Positions 1 through 8,555 of a stretch of 25,276 nucleotides of DNA are shown piece after piece (positions within the stretch are counted from its first letter, which is position 1; each line of letters starts with the position of its first letter). A program made the translations under genes and the position numbers. Under the pieces are notes generated by a model, which searched no databases, was not told where the DNA came from, and saw only the letters and a program-made list of their open reading frames with translations. This DNA comes from Russula earlei (Eukaryota; Basidiomycota; Agaricomycetes; Russulales; Russulaceae): positions 1 through 25,276 of the forward strand of contig JAGFNK010000693.1 of assembly GCA_025769875.1 (NCBI GenBank), in the 5' to 3' direction.

Positions 1-942
1 TTCTCTGAGACCCGCGGAGGCGCAGAGGTGTCATTTACAATTCGGGTATCCGGGCATTCAGGCGTTCATCTTGAGGAACGGAGCGTGAGTGAAGGTGTGT
101 TAAAGCTTGGCCCGAGTGCTGGGGTAGGCTTTTGCATCAATTCACCGCTTCAGCTGTTGAGAATTACACTCTTCTACCAGAGTCTATTCCAGAACCAATG
201 CATATTCATTCGAGGATACCGGGTCGTCCGCATCCTGAACATTTGGCCAAGACTTCGGGGATTCGCAGAACCTGCTCCTGATGTACACGAACCCGAACCT
301 GATACACGTCTCGAACTCATGAGCATCCCTGCTGAAGTCGATGTAGGCAACCCCTCAGTTATCCCGAGTACCCTTCCAAACCTTGTTCTATTCTTAGAAG
401 TATCAAGATCCCCTTCACATTTTATTGGAGCATATTGCCGAGGTGAGCATATGTTGGCCATCGCGTGTCTATCGTTCTGTAACGTGGATGTCACAGCGTG
501 CACCTGATTGCGACTTTGCCCTCGTACACGATGACGACCTTAGACTTATGGAGGATGTATGCGTATTTTTGAATATATTTTGCTATCACACTTACTCCTA
601 TAGCTTCCGGAAAGCCTGCGGCCAGATGCGCTGAAAGAATATCTCCGGAAATCCCAGCGAGGAATCTATCAGGTTCAGTGTGGTAAGTATCCATGGAGCC
701 ACCATCTCACGAGCGCAGTTTTGATTGGACATACACAGAAGTTTTACCTGATAGCAAGGGAAAGTCAGGAACTGATGTCGAATTTGGTACAGTGGCGACG
801 CTGTCTGAGGACGTGTTTGACGCTCTGCGTGAAGACAAGGGCATCTCTAGCTCTCTCACGCCAGTGCGGCCATCCGAAGCGACCAGACACAAACATGAGC
901 CACCCTCCTACAAACTTGCAAGACGTAATAAGGTATTTCTAA
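1..942 (+). CDS. 3' part of an unrecognised multi-exon gene
   Basis: I do not recognise this gene; it is open at the left edge. Exons that fit both frame and splice consensus are 1-84, 181-342, 398-442, 497-556 and 604-682, then a last exon from 719. Donors are GTGAGT, GTAGGC, GTGAGC, GTATGC and GTAAGT; acceptors are CCAG, TTAG, ACAG, ATAG and GCAG. The first four junctions are phase 0 and join into one acidic, charged product containing FIRGYRVVRILNIWPRLRG, then APDCDFALVHDDDL and SLRPDALKEYLRKSQRG. The GTAAGT/GCAG junction is phase 1 and leads to a frame that stops at 940-942. A second frame through 719-1022 (FDWTYTEVLPD...) also looks protein-like, so the last exon is uncertain. The first intron (85-180) has no stop and keeps frame, so it could also be read through. 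No signal peptide or membrane segment is seen. Confidence 0.6.
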
Positions 943-1022
943 AACAGGAGGATACTCAGAAATCATCGCTTTGGCTTCCGGTCTCTTCGAATTCGTCCAG
1001 CCCAGATCAGCGTCCTCCAGGC

Positions 1023-1841
1023 ATGTCAAGCACAAAATATCACCTCACCGACCTCGCCTACACCAAACTCATCCTCCATGCCCTCAAATACTCCCATCAG
1101 AATGTCAACGGTGTCCTCCTTGGATCTCCCCCTTCTGCTCCTGGCCATCCCGTCCTAATCGTCGACGCGGTGCCTCTCCAGCACCACTGGACCTCTCTGA
1201 GTCCCATGATGGAGGTTGGGCTCGGAATGGTGCGTTCCACTCTTCTCTGTCCTTTACTCTCCTACATCAGCTGAGCCATCTGCTATGTGCGTAATGTTGG
1301 GGTTAGGCAACCAATCACGCTCACCGTCATCAGCTTCATGTAGTTGGATACTACCAGGCCCCAGAGCGTGTCGGCGACACCACGTTATCTCCAGTCGGCG
1401 AGCACGTCGCGGCGAGGATAAAACAAACCTTCCCGACTCCGATCGCGCTAGTGGTGAGTCGTCGGATGTTTGTTACTATCGCGTCAGTTCTTTGCCCACC
1501 TATGGATGTATCCGACAGCTCGATGGCTCCAGGTTAGACGAAGAGAGTGGTGCAGCGCTGGTCGTACGTTTGTTTCATTCTGTGAGACGGATTCCAAACG
1601 GAACTTTGAAAATCGATTTTTCCAGTCCTACCTTTCCAGCTCGCCTTCAGACTTTCGCCAAGTGGAAGGGAGGCTCACATTCGACCGGACCATCCCAACC
1701 CGTGCTCAGCGCCTCATCCGCCACAACAACATTTTAGACAGGTTTTGGGACTTCGACGATTATCTAGAGGACATTAGGGCGCCGTTTTTGACAAACGGTG
1801 CAGTACAGGCAGCGCTCAATTCACCACAGCAGCCGCATTAA
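1023..1841 (+). CDS. EMC8: ER membrane protein complex subunit 8/9 homologue
   Basis: Conserved subunit of the ER membrane complex, which inserts tail-anchored and multipass proteins; EMC8/9 is an MPN-fold, non-protease subunit on the cytosolic side. Exon 1 starts at ATG 1023 with the family N-terminus (LTDLAYTKLILHALKY, then VNGVLLG and the SPMMEVGL motif). Exon 3 is 1334-1453 (HVVGYYQAPERVGD...), matching the family GYYQANERV signature. Exon 4 is 1519-1581 (LDGSRLDEESGAALVVRLF). Exon 5 is 1626-1841, ending in the characteristic DFDDYLEDIRAPF tail. Introns 3 (1454-1518) and 4 (1582-1625) are canonical and phase 0. The small exon 2 (about 1271-1290) is the weak point. The obvious donor GTGCGT at 1230 breaks frame, whereas a donor at 1234 (GTTCCA) keeps it and gives about 209 aa, close to the roughly 210 aa of animal EMC8. 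The gene looks intact apart from this uncertainty. Confidence 0.9.
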
Positions 1842-2109
1842 AAGTAGTATGGTCAGCACTCCTGTGGGGTCCTTTTCTCTTTCTTCTTACATCAAGTTCA
1901 TACCATTAGAGGTGGTCTTTTGATGTTTTTGTTTCTGTACTCTTATCTTCTCTTAATGGAACTCAGTTGTATCCATCTTTTCACCGCACGACATTTTTTG
2001 TGCGGTTGGATGGGGAGTTTCGGTTTAAATGCTTAATCAACTCTAGAGCAGATTCAGCCCACTAGCAAGCAAGAACCATGATAGCTTACGTCTCAATGAA
2101 AGTCGGAAC
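1842..2109 (+). other. 3' flank of the EMC8/9 gene
   Basis: T-rich, gene-free sequence following the stop codon, with pyrimidine runs such as CTTTTCTCTTTCTTCTT. It is probably the 3' untranslated region and spacer. No AATAAA polyadenylation signal and no further coding signal were recognised. Confidence 0.4.
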
Positions 2110-2585
2110 GAAGGGACATGCTAGTGACTACCGTTGTTGATAACTGTCGCTGCTTCAAGACACAGTATTGCTACTGAATGGCGACTTGGCCCCATTGCAT
2201 CCGTCCGACCCTCAGTCAAGATCGAATTTTGCCTCTGGCTTGGGTCGTCTCATTTTGGGCGGTTCAAAGGATATGGCAACAAACGCTTCCTCTCCCAGGC
2301 AAATTCGCCCATTCCTTTCGGGCGCCATATCCATCCTATCCAGCTGACTGTTCCATTTCGCCTCAATCGTCGGAATCGTCAACATCGTCGACCTCCCCCG
2401 TCTGCAGCTTTTCCAATTGTTGCGTCATCCGGGGTGCCGATAGCGTTGGGTCCGTTTCGGCACAGTAAAAGTTGAAAGTCTACCTGAGAGATGCAACAGA
2501 GCTCGTGAGCGTACTGATTAAGCGCGAACAACTGAGCGGCGCCAATGGCGAGGCAGAAGGTTTAAAGAAAAAAGGATGTGCGCAT
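2110..2585 (-). pseudogene. Broken copy 1 of a small secreted-protein family
   Basis: Minus-strand relative of the open gene at 4130-4573. The putative start ATG lies at 2583-2585 and begins MRTSFFL as in copy 2, but an in-frame TAA follows at codon 8 (2562-2564), inside the signal-peptide stretch. Past it the frame still shows TFCLAIGAA, then YAHELCCIS and DFQLLLCR, matching the conserved YAxELCCIP...DFQ..LCR block of copy 2. Farther downstream a Q/E-rich and D-rich tract (QQLEKLQ, DDVDDSDD) corresponds to the S/D/E-rich tail of the other copies but is also interrupted. The function of the family is unknown. I call it a pseudogene because of the early stop and later stops; a sequencing error in the run of T residues near 2570 could account only for the first. 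Confidence 0.6.
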
Positions 2586-2805
2586 TGATAAAACTCGTCG
2601 CGGTAACCAGTACTGACGAGTATGATGGGAGCCCAGCTGGGGAGAATCGGAACCTGCAGGCATGGGCTTTTTGGTTACTCCTACACAACTCTCCTCTGTC
2701 CAACTGGCGATAGATTCCCATCAGCGATCAGTTGGATGATATATGCTAATTTGCATCATGATTGCTGTACCGGTAGTGTCGGAAGATCAGGCCTGCCATA
2801 GGGTT
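2586..2805 (-). repeat. Duplicated upstream region of secreted-protein copy 1
   Basis: This segment is similar to the region upstream of copy 2 (4574-4845). Shared blocks include GGTAACCAGTACT followed by ACGAGT, then the CAGCTGGG..GAATCGG block, GATCAGCGATCAGTTGGAT, and GTGTCGGAAGATCAGGCC. The similarity stops at about 2805 and 4845. The duplication therefore includes the putative promoter, which argues for segmental duplication rather than retrocopying of the gene. Confidence 0.6.
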
Positions 2806-3785
2806 CTGTATTCGAGCAACTCTGGGTTAGAATAATATAGATTTGCGTGCCACATATCTCGTCTGCCAACATCAAAAGACATTCCAAAGTCCTCATCACA
2901 TCCCATATTCTGTCACGCTCATCTCGCTATCGTCTTGCTTGGGTCAGGTCAGTCTTCACAAACTTACCCCGAACATCCTACGATGACCTTCTTTCCAAAC
3001 GGCGCGCCTGGTCCTCAACAACGGCATGCAAACCGCCGGACCCTCGGAAGACTGACTTGGGCATGTCAGAGAGATCATATCAAGGCGTGGTGTGCATTGA
3101 CTTTCTGCGTGGGTGGTCCGAGGATGCCTTTCACTTCATCTTGTCCTTTTCCAGTCCTGATGTCAGAGCCCCAACCAGGCGACGCGAGTAAACCGTACCC
3201 TTCTGCAGGTTTTCTTTGATCTCCGTTTTCATTCGTTGAGACGGCTCGCGTTGCGGCTGTGTCAAAATGGTACATGTTGAAGGCCAATGGGTGACCGCAT
3301 CAGGGTTCGCAAACGGGGCGATAGAGCCATTTCGGAGACTGGACTTGTCAAGCACGAGAATTCATTGACAGGGCCACGGCGACTTGGGAATCCATCAAAT
3401 GGGATAGCGAGCTGGCTATTCGGGAGCTATTATAATCAGAGACGCACCCAAACTTGTCAAGTTTGCTGTAGAGAATGCGACTGGCGGAACGGGGCGGTGA
3501 TAGGTATGGCAAGACCGTGACGGTGGACGGGAGGGGCTTGTTGGATCAGTTACGAGCCGTTGCACATGGTGGAGGGACCGCACCATATCCGCGTCCACAC
3601 AGGTCGTCGACTGCAGGGCTGGTTTGCATAAATTTTCAGAGCCCAGTCACCGGGACTGCCAGCAGGACGGCGTAGAAAGGAGATGACAGAAAATAAATAC
3701 GGAGACCATTGGAAATAAAGGAGAGGAGAGTTGGTGACATGACGATGAGCATGGAACGATGAAAACAACTTGAAGTATATGGGTT
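2806..3785. other. Unassigned stretch with possible coding fragments
   Basis: CpG-containing, host-like sequence with no recognisable gene. Short plus-strand frames that look protein-like include 2935-3219, 2847-3191, a segment near 3430-3490 reading IIIRDAPKLVKFAVENATGG, and one near 3550-3610 ending HIRVHTGRRLQGWFA then stop. They lie in different frames, and I could not join them with good splice sites. It may be a decayed or multi-exon host gene. I do not assign a function. Confidence 0.25.
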
Positions 3786-4215
3786 ATGATTCGGGACCTG
3801 TCTGTGACAGGTGGTCGTGGGGATAAAAGCACTGATTACCATGACAGGAGAGACCGGTGTCCGCTCACTGGACCGTTTTGCTCGTTGTTGAGCATGGGTG
3901 TGGTCATCAAACAGGACGTATCTTCCCTGGGCAAGTTAAATTATTGGAAGAGAGAGAAATATGAGCTTGAGCTGATTCGCCAGGCAGGACGTCACACGGC
4001 CTCACAGGTCGTTGCACCCCGAGGATAGGATGTCAACGACGTTCACCCTGACGATGAGGATGCACATATAGTTGCTACCGTGAACGATGCTCGTGACAGT
4101 GACTTGGCCCTCATCCGTCAGACCATCCATCAACCGCGTTTGGGTTTCCCCGCTGATGGTTCTGTTAAATCGGTCGTAGATTGCCGTTTATTCGTTTCGA
4201 TTGCCCGATCGACTT
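3786..4215 (+). pseudogene. Unrecognised reading frame with one internal TAG
   Basis: From ATG 3786 the frame runs 80 codons to a single TAG at 4026-4028, then continues open without a frame change to a stop near 4213. It includes the Asp/Glu-rich stretch DVNDVHPDDEDAHIVATVND after the TAG. The segment DRRDRCPLTG faintly resembles the D-x-x-C-x-x-TG start of fungal HNH-type domains, but the His-Asn-His residues are not evident, so I do not assign it. Its 3' end overlaps the antisense gene at 4130-4573. Either it is a recently broken gene, a TAG-containing short intron has been missed, or it is a chance frame. Confidence 0.25.
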
Positions 4216-4573
4216 CTTGATTCAACGGCTGTCGGATCAAAGGAGGGTCCCAATATGGGAGAAACTTCTTCTGCTCCTCGGATAGATCACCCCTCTGCTT
4301 GGATGGCTTCACTTCATCATCACTACTATCCCCTACCCGAGCCGACGGTTTCGGTTTCTCTTGTGATTTAATTATCAGCTTCGGCGCGGGCAATGGGTTT
4401 TTAGAAAGCTTTTGCTTCTCAAGGGGTTCGGTTCTGCACAAAAAAGGTTGAAAGTCAGCCCGAGGGATGCAGCAGAGCTCGTAGGCGTACCGAATATCAT
4501 TGGAAGGAAGCGCGAACGACGGAGTGACGCCAATGGCGAGGCAGAAGGTGGCAAAGACAAAGGAAGTGCGCAT
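4130..4573 (-). CDS. Putative small secreted protein (copy 2, open)
   Basis: A 147-aa reading frame on the minus strand. I chose the ATG at 4571-4573 rather than the upstream ATG at 4741 because it opens a good signal peptide (MRTSFVFATFCLAIGVTPSFA). The same ATG is kept in copies 1 and 3, and a TATA-like tract lies just upstream (4603-4615, read on the minus strand). The mature part begins LPSNDIRYAYELCCIP and DFQPFLCR with three Cys, then becomes hydrophilic: Lys/Pro-rich, a DSSDDEV acidic patch, and a conserved LPYWDPPLIRQPLN block, ending in a basic tail. No known domain was recognised. An effector or cell-wall role would be a guess. This is the only one of three copies with an uninterrupted frame; whether it is expressed cannot be told. 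Confidence 0.55.
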   Translation of the reverse strand: MRTSFVFATFCLAIGVTPSFALPSNDIRYAYELCCIPRADFQPFLCRTEPLEKQKLSKNPLPAPKLIIKSQEKPKPSARVGDSSDDEVKPSKQRGDLSEEQKKFLPYWDPPLIRQPLNQEVDRAIETNKRQSTTDLTEPSAGKPKRG

Positions 4574-4845
4574 TGATATTATGTGTGCAATCGTGAACTT
4601 ATAGCAATATAAAAATCGTGGAACTTGTCGCAAGATGGCGCCACGGTGGGGTGGAAAATGTAGAAGATCGTCGGTAACCAGTACTAACGAGTGTGAGTGC
4701 AGCTGGGAAGAATCGGGCATGGGCTCTTTTATATTAGGCAAGTCTTCTATAGGTTCCGATCAGCGATCAGTTGGATCAGTTCATCATGATGATTGATGAG
4801 CTTAAAAGCTCTTGTTAGTGTCGGAAGATCAGGCCAGTGTGATTA
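4574..4845 (-). promoter_or_regulatory. Upstream region of secreted-protein copy 2
   Basis: Read on the minus strand, a TATA-like tract (TTTTTATATTGCTATAAG, about 4600-4617) lies 25-45 bp before the ATG at 4573. The same tract is kept, with transitions, in copy 3 at about 18545-18580. Blocks farther upstream are shared with copy 1, including GATCAGCGATCAGTTGGAT and GTGTCGGAAGATCAGGCC. Conservation across copies supports a promoter or at least a common duplicated unit. No specific factor site is assigned. Confidence 0.4.
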
Positions 4846-5060
4846 GTTTCAAAGTCCGGTCAAGTCCGGTTTTTCCCCCGATTTTGGCGTGACTGAGACT
4901 GTGACTGGCTACCAGTTTGCACAATCCCTCAAAAAACTGGACTGGACTGCATGTGACTGGTTACATGTGGTCATTTGCAGTCAATTGACCAGTTCAGACC
5001 AGTCTCAACCAAGACTGGGAGTATGACTGGTTGAAACCAGTCATGACCAAGGAACAGCTG
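4846..5060. repeat. ACTGG/CCAGT repeat cluster, possible transposon end
   Basis: Starting where similarity to the copy 1 upstream region stops, the sequence carries AAGTCCGGTCAAGTCCGG, then about ten ACTGG or CCAGT motifs in both orientations within roughly 150 bp, such as ACTGGACTGGACTGC. Dense short motifs in both orientations near an end are typical of the subterminal repeats bound by transposases of hAT and similar DNA transposons. No matching other end was found in the window, so the element is not defined. Confidence 0.4.
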
Positions 5061-5619
5061 TGCTTGTGCTCTCCTCCCTTGCATCATCATTGCCACCACT
5101 GTGACCATGCTGCCACTGCCCTCTCTCTCATGTCACTGCCACTTTCCACCACCACCCTCATTGTATGAACTGTAAGGTGGATTCCCACTAGCTTGGGAAT
5201 CATGTGGTGCTCTACTTTCAAGTGTTCCTTCCCTCCATGTGCACCAGGCCAATTCTGACACATGAATCCCTGATGACACACAATGTGCTCATATACACCT
5301 CAAGCAGCTCCATGTCCATTCACCACATGCAACTGTGGCTTTGACTGTGGGAGAAGTGACTGGAGTTGTTGGTGCAGATCATCAATGGCAATGGGTGTGT
5401 GCTGCTACAATGCCATGACAAGATGTTCTCCACAACTGTGCTTCCCATGTGTGCAAACATTGCATGTCAAGCTGTGTGCCTTTTTTTCTGTTTTTTTTTC
5501 CTACATTTTTGTGACCTCTCTCATCTGGCCAATCCCTATACACCCTCCTGCAGTGTCTGTGGCCCACTTCCACACAACCTCTTGTTGAAGTGATGAGCTG
5601 CCAAAATCACTTTTCCAGA
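5061..5619. other. CpG-depleted decayed sequence
   Basis: Almost free of CpG and rich in TG/CA, as expected after long cytosine methylation and deamination. Several short frames exist but none is convincing. A segment near 5270-5290 (CCTGATGACACACAATGTG) resembles segments at about 6112 and 15386, suggesting pieces of one repeat family. Confidence 0.35.
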
Positions 5620-6118
5620 TGTTTGTGGACATCTTGAGAGATGAGCTCTGAAAAAACAGGGAGCTGCAGGAGAACATGAAGCAGCTCCAGGGCAACATTG
5701 ACAAGCTGCAAAACTCTGAGGTGATGAGGAAGGCCAGGGCCACATATGAGCATGCCCAGGTGCATGCAATTTTTTCATGTCATTCCTCCCATTCTGTTTC
5801 CTGATTGGGTGAGGAGCTTTTGCTTGCCCACCTCACCTTGAGCATTGAAGAAAACCCATGCCTCTGCACAGCTGCCAAGGAGCATAAAAAGCATGGCATC
5901 AAGGTCAGTAATGTGGTCTCTGAAGCACTGAAGACAATGGAGGAGAGTGACCTTGCTCATGTGGTACATGTTCCTATCATTCCATTTGTTAACGGCTTCT
6001 GTATTGCTCAGGTTTCATTTCTCTTCCCATCTATCTCACTGTGTAGATATCCAGGGTGACCACAGCTGTCTCCTCAATGATCACATTGATGACTGAGCCC
6101 ATTTACTTTAAACTCTGA
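5620..6118 (+). pseudogene. Remnant of a spliced gene, coiled-coil then unknown domain
   Basis: Just after an acceptor-like TTTTCCAG, the plus strand reads MFVDILRDEL, a stop (TGA), then a charged heptad-like stretch (ELQENMKQLQGNIDKLQ) and ARATYEHAQ. A probable intron of about 55 nt (GTGCATG...) separates it from a frame at 5805-6011 that reads EELLLAHLTLSIEE and VSNVVSEALKTMEESDL, ending FCIAQ. Another GT...TAG intron (about 6012-6047) leads to ISRVTTAVSSMITLM and a stop near 6118. The pattern of exon-like frames joined at splice-like sites suggests a real gene, now with at least one stop and CpG-depleted. I do not recognise the family; it could be a host gene piece or a transposon ORF. Confidence 0.4.
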
Positions 6119-6367
6119 TGGCATGCACATGTGTCTTTTCCTGTGTGTGTGGTTTTCATGCATTGAACTGTGTGCAATTTGTTTTTCTCTTTCTTTTGTT
6201 TTCACAGCTTTCTCATTCATTCCACTTTGCAGGCTGTGTTTTTGCATTGACCACTCATGTGTTTGTATTCATACCATGCCCACCCACTTGTGGACCACAG
6301 CCCATATTTGCCATCACCATGCCTCCTCCCTCACTCCATTTCACCTTGTCTCCATCTCTGCCTCAAC
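6119..6367. other. Pyrimidine-rich left flank of the hAT insertion
   Basis: T- and C-rich sequence ending directly at the 8-bp hAT target duplication. The segment CTGATGGCATGCACATGTG followed by TCTTTTCCTGTGTG is similar to 15386-15420, on the other side of the hAT. This suggests the hAT inserted within or beside a repeat that was itself duplicated. No gene seen. Confidence 0.35.
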
Positions 6368-6375
6368 CATACACA
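6368..6375 (+). repeat. Left 8-bp hAT target-site duplication
   Basis: CATACACA immediately precedes TAAGGTGTGA and is repeated exactly at 14721-14728 after the right TIR. An 8-bp duplication is the hAT hallmark. Confidence 0.85.
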
Positions 6376-6674
6376 TAAGGTGTGAAACGGGTAACCCCCA
6401 GGTAAATTTTCCTGAACCCCTACCCGTACCCGTGAACACCATACCCTTACAGATAAAGGGTACGATTTCACCGTACATCGCTCGGGTTCATTGTTACTGG
6501 TACGGGTTCTATAATAACCATGGTATGTAAGAAAAAACCACAGGTTTCACATATGTATCACTAGCTAGTAAAATAAAGAAGTACAGTACATAGTATAACT
6601 AATCAAGCGAAATGTTCTTTTTCGACGACACTGCAGCCAACACATCATCAAACACAAGGAGACCACAATGGGCC

Positions 6675-6847
6675 CTAGGAACCAAAGCAGAGAAAAGCTC
6701 GAATTGAACCCAATGAGAGATTATTGCACGTGAATGGGAGAAGGTGATGGCCTTGTGAAAAAACCCGTTCAACAGCTGTCAAGGTGGCAGGGATACTGAG
6801 ATAATCCAAAGCCATACAATGAAGGCTTGAATATACAAAACGGTTGT
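6675..6847 (-). pseudogene. hAT transposase C-terminal dimerisation exon part
   Basis: Minus-strand frame with ALDYLSIPATLTAVERVFSQG, the hAT C-terminal dimerisation signature; the Glu of ERVFSQG is the third catalytic acidic residue. It then reads LLPF and SIRAFLCFGS and a TAG where related proteins carry Trp (TGG to TAG). The upstream side stops at the solo LTR boundary at 6847, and the protein continues beyond it at 7678: the residues on the two sides, WWYDN and NRFVY, join in frame once one copy of the 5-bp duplication is discounted. Confidence 0.85.
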
Positions 6848-7677
6848 TGTTACTGAACCAAGGCCAGGTCCTGGCTGTAGATTGTCCTATTTCACTCAAG
6901 AGAGACCTCTCTCACTTTGCATTACCGACTCCCTTCCATTTTCTGGGCTATCCCTCCTGCGGTACAAGATATCACTATTGCAAAGGCACTATAACACGAC
7001 CAGGCACCCGTTTCCTAATCGGGTAATCATCGCGTGGCAGCCACATGGCCACCCAGCCACCAAGGACCCGAAACAGCAGCACAAACTCTTAGAAACTGTT
7101 GCATAAATCATCTGACATCATCAAGGCTCCAATGACATCATGGCTGACTGAGCGACTCCACAGTGACCTCATAGGCTCACTAAGCGCTCCACAGTGACAT
7201 CATAATGATGTCATTGCTCCACAATGATCAGTAATGCACTCAGTAAGCCTGAAACTTGACACAAGCAAGTTTATGCCTTTGTAGTCCTATTGGATGGTAC
7301 CAAAGAGTCTAGAATAGTCCCAGTTCTTTGTAATCGACCCTGTACACTGTATATAAGCCCCAATGAAGTATGGCAGTCGTCAGACTGTCAATTTGTGATA
7401 CTCTCATCTTCCTGGGTACTCCCCTGCGACCGCTCAGTCTAAAGATTCCCCTCGCTTCCAAGGTACTCTTCAACGACCGCCTTGTTTAAAGTTCCCTCGC
7501 TACACTGGCCTCCAGCCTTCGCCTTTGTCTCTTGCAACACCTATCAGTCCCCATCTGGTACCTCCTTGTCGTTTGGCTCGTCCTCTTGTTCAACGCCGCC
7601 TTCACCGCATATCATCTGTTCCGACCCTTGCCCACCTGCTCCTGAGTCCTTAGTGATCAGCAGTACATGTCTTGACA
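6848..7677 (+). repeat. Solo LTR, family 1 (Gypsy LTR type), inside the hAT
   Basis: Starts TGTTACTGAACCAAGG and ends CAGTACATGTCTTGACA, flanked by the direct repeat GTTGT (6843-6847 and 7678-7682). It is the same sequence family as the 3' LTR of the Gypsy element (18612-19440), in the opposite orientation, with scattered mostly transition differences. A TATA box (GTATATAAGC) is at about 7349. It is a solo LTR produced by recombination between two LTRs. It interrupts the last part of the hAT transposase, so it is younger than the hAT insertion. Confidence 0.93.
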
Positions 7678-8175
7678 GTTGTCGTACCACCACTTCAGCG
7701 GATCTTTGACGTTTTTGACAGGGAGGCTCAAGTAGGCCTGGACCTCATTCCGGCAGAGTTGGGTAATGACAGAGAGATTACCAAATGATGCATATCCTTC
7801 ATCGTTTGCTTCTTTTATTTGGGCCAAGTCTCGGTCCAGGTCATCAGTGGTAGGCTTCTCATACTTCGTGTATTCATCATAAACAAGGTTCTCTGCCACC
7901 TCAATCCATTCACCTTCCCAATTCTGGTTGCGAAAATATTTGAGTTTCATGCCAGGGTGTAGAACCATAGCGATGCGGTACACAATAGAGTCGTCGGTGA
8001 GGGAGTAGTAATGGTTCATTTTCTTGCGTGCAAGCTTCATGGCTTCAACGAGAGCAGCTGGGAACTCTTTCCCTGTCTTTGGGTTGAGATGGCTGGTAAG
8101 CCGATCCATTGCGGGAATGACAGCAGTGACTCCCGCGGAGTCTTGTGAAAAGAAGATAGTTGTGTTCTTGAATTG
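7678..8175 (-). pseudogene. hAT transposase, segment before the dimerisation domain
   Basis: Minus-strand frame beginning near 8175 with FKNTTIFFSQDSAG and VTAVIPAMDRL, then an all-helical segment (HYYSLTDDSIVYRIAMVLHP, then KLKYF) and ending KDPLKWWYDN at the solo LTR. The motifs TxFFS, VIPAMD and LHPxxKLxYF are characteristic of mushroom hAT transposases. The in-frame extension upstream to 8286 reads into an intron and the inverted-arm element, so it is not real N-terminal sequence. The intron acceptor would be the CCAAAG before 8175, or a nearby AG. Confidence 0.85.
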
Positions 8176-8207
8176 CTTTGGGGAGATATTAGGAATTAAT
8201 TCAATTA

Positions 8208-8555
8208 TTGCCGTTTTCAGTGCACTTGGCGGAGTTTGAATTCCACCCAAATCGGTGCAGAAAACCCTCTCAAACGTGTGGGGCAAATATCTCCCTCAAA
8301 ACAGCTTCAATTCACATAAAACATATTGTCCCTGAATCGCCTGAATGAGGGCTAGGCAGCCCCATTGTTTTCATGAGATTTGAGTGAGAATTGGTGGAGC
8401 TGGACTCAAGCCACCTCCACATGTGTATTAGATGAATTACAACTCAAAATCATGGTCTATATCTATTATTTTTCCCTCATGTTGTACCCATGGGCTGTCT
8501 TGAGGCAGCCCCATAGTGTTTTTGACTCAAGCGTTGTGGTGTGCAACGTCGTTTC
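8208..8555 (+). repeat. Left inverted arm
   Basis: Pairs with 11089-11438. From about 8326 to 8547 the arms agree with one mismatch. The outer 120 bp differ at roughly a fifth of positions, largely C/T or G/A changes at CpG. Both arms carry the same spurious reading frame (MSENWWSWTQATSTC...). The similarity ends at about 8555, after CGTTTCC. Confidence 0.85.

Noticed and set aside
174..503. Minus-strand frames that look protein-like (for example YIRSRFCESPKSWPNVQDADDP then stop near 184)
   Set aside because: Plus-strand exons in the same place join with five canonical splice pairs into a longer frame; the minus frames are shadows and lack consistent splice sites.
693..1274. A single 193-codon gene extending EMC8/9 upstream to 693
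   Set aside because: EMC8/9 homology starts exactly at ATG 1023; the upstream part crosses intron sites of the preceding gene.
4571..4741. Longer start for the secreted protein at 4741
   Set aside because: It would bury the signal peptide 56 residues inside the protein and the extra segment covers the TATA-like region.
8024..8239. Plus-strand frame within the hAT piece
   Set aside because: Antisense shadow of the transposase segment, which carries clear hAT motifs on the minus strand.
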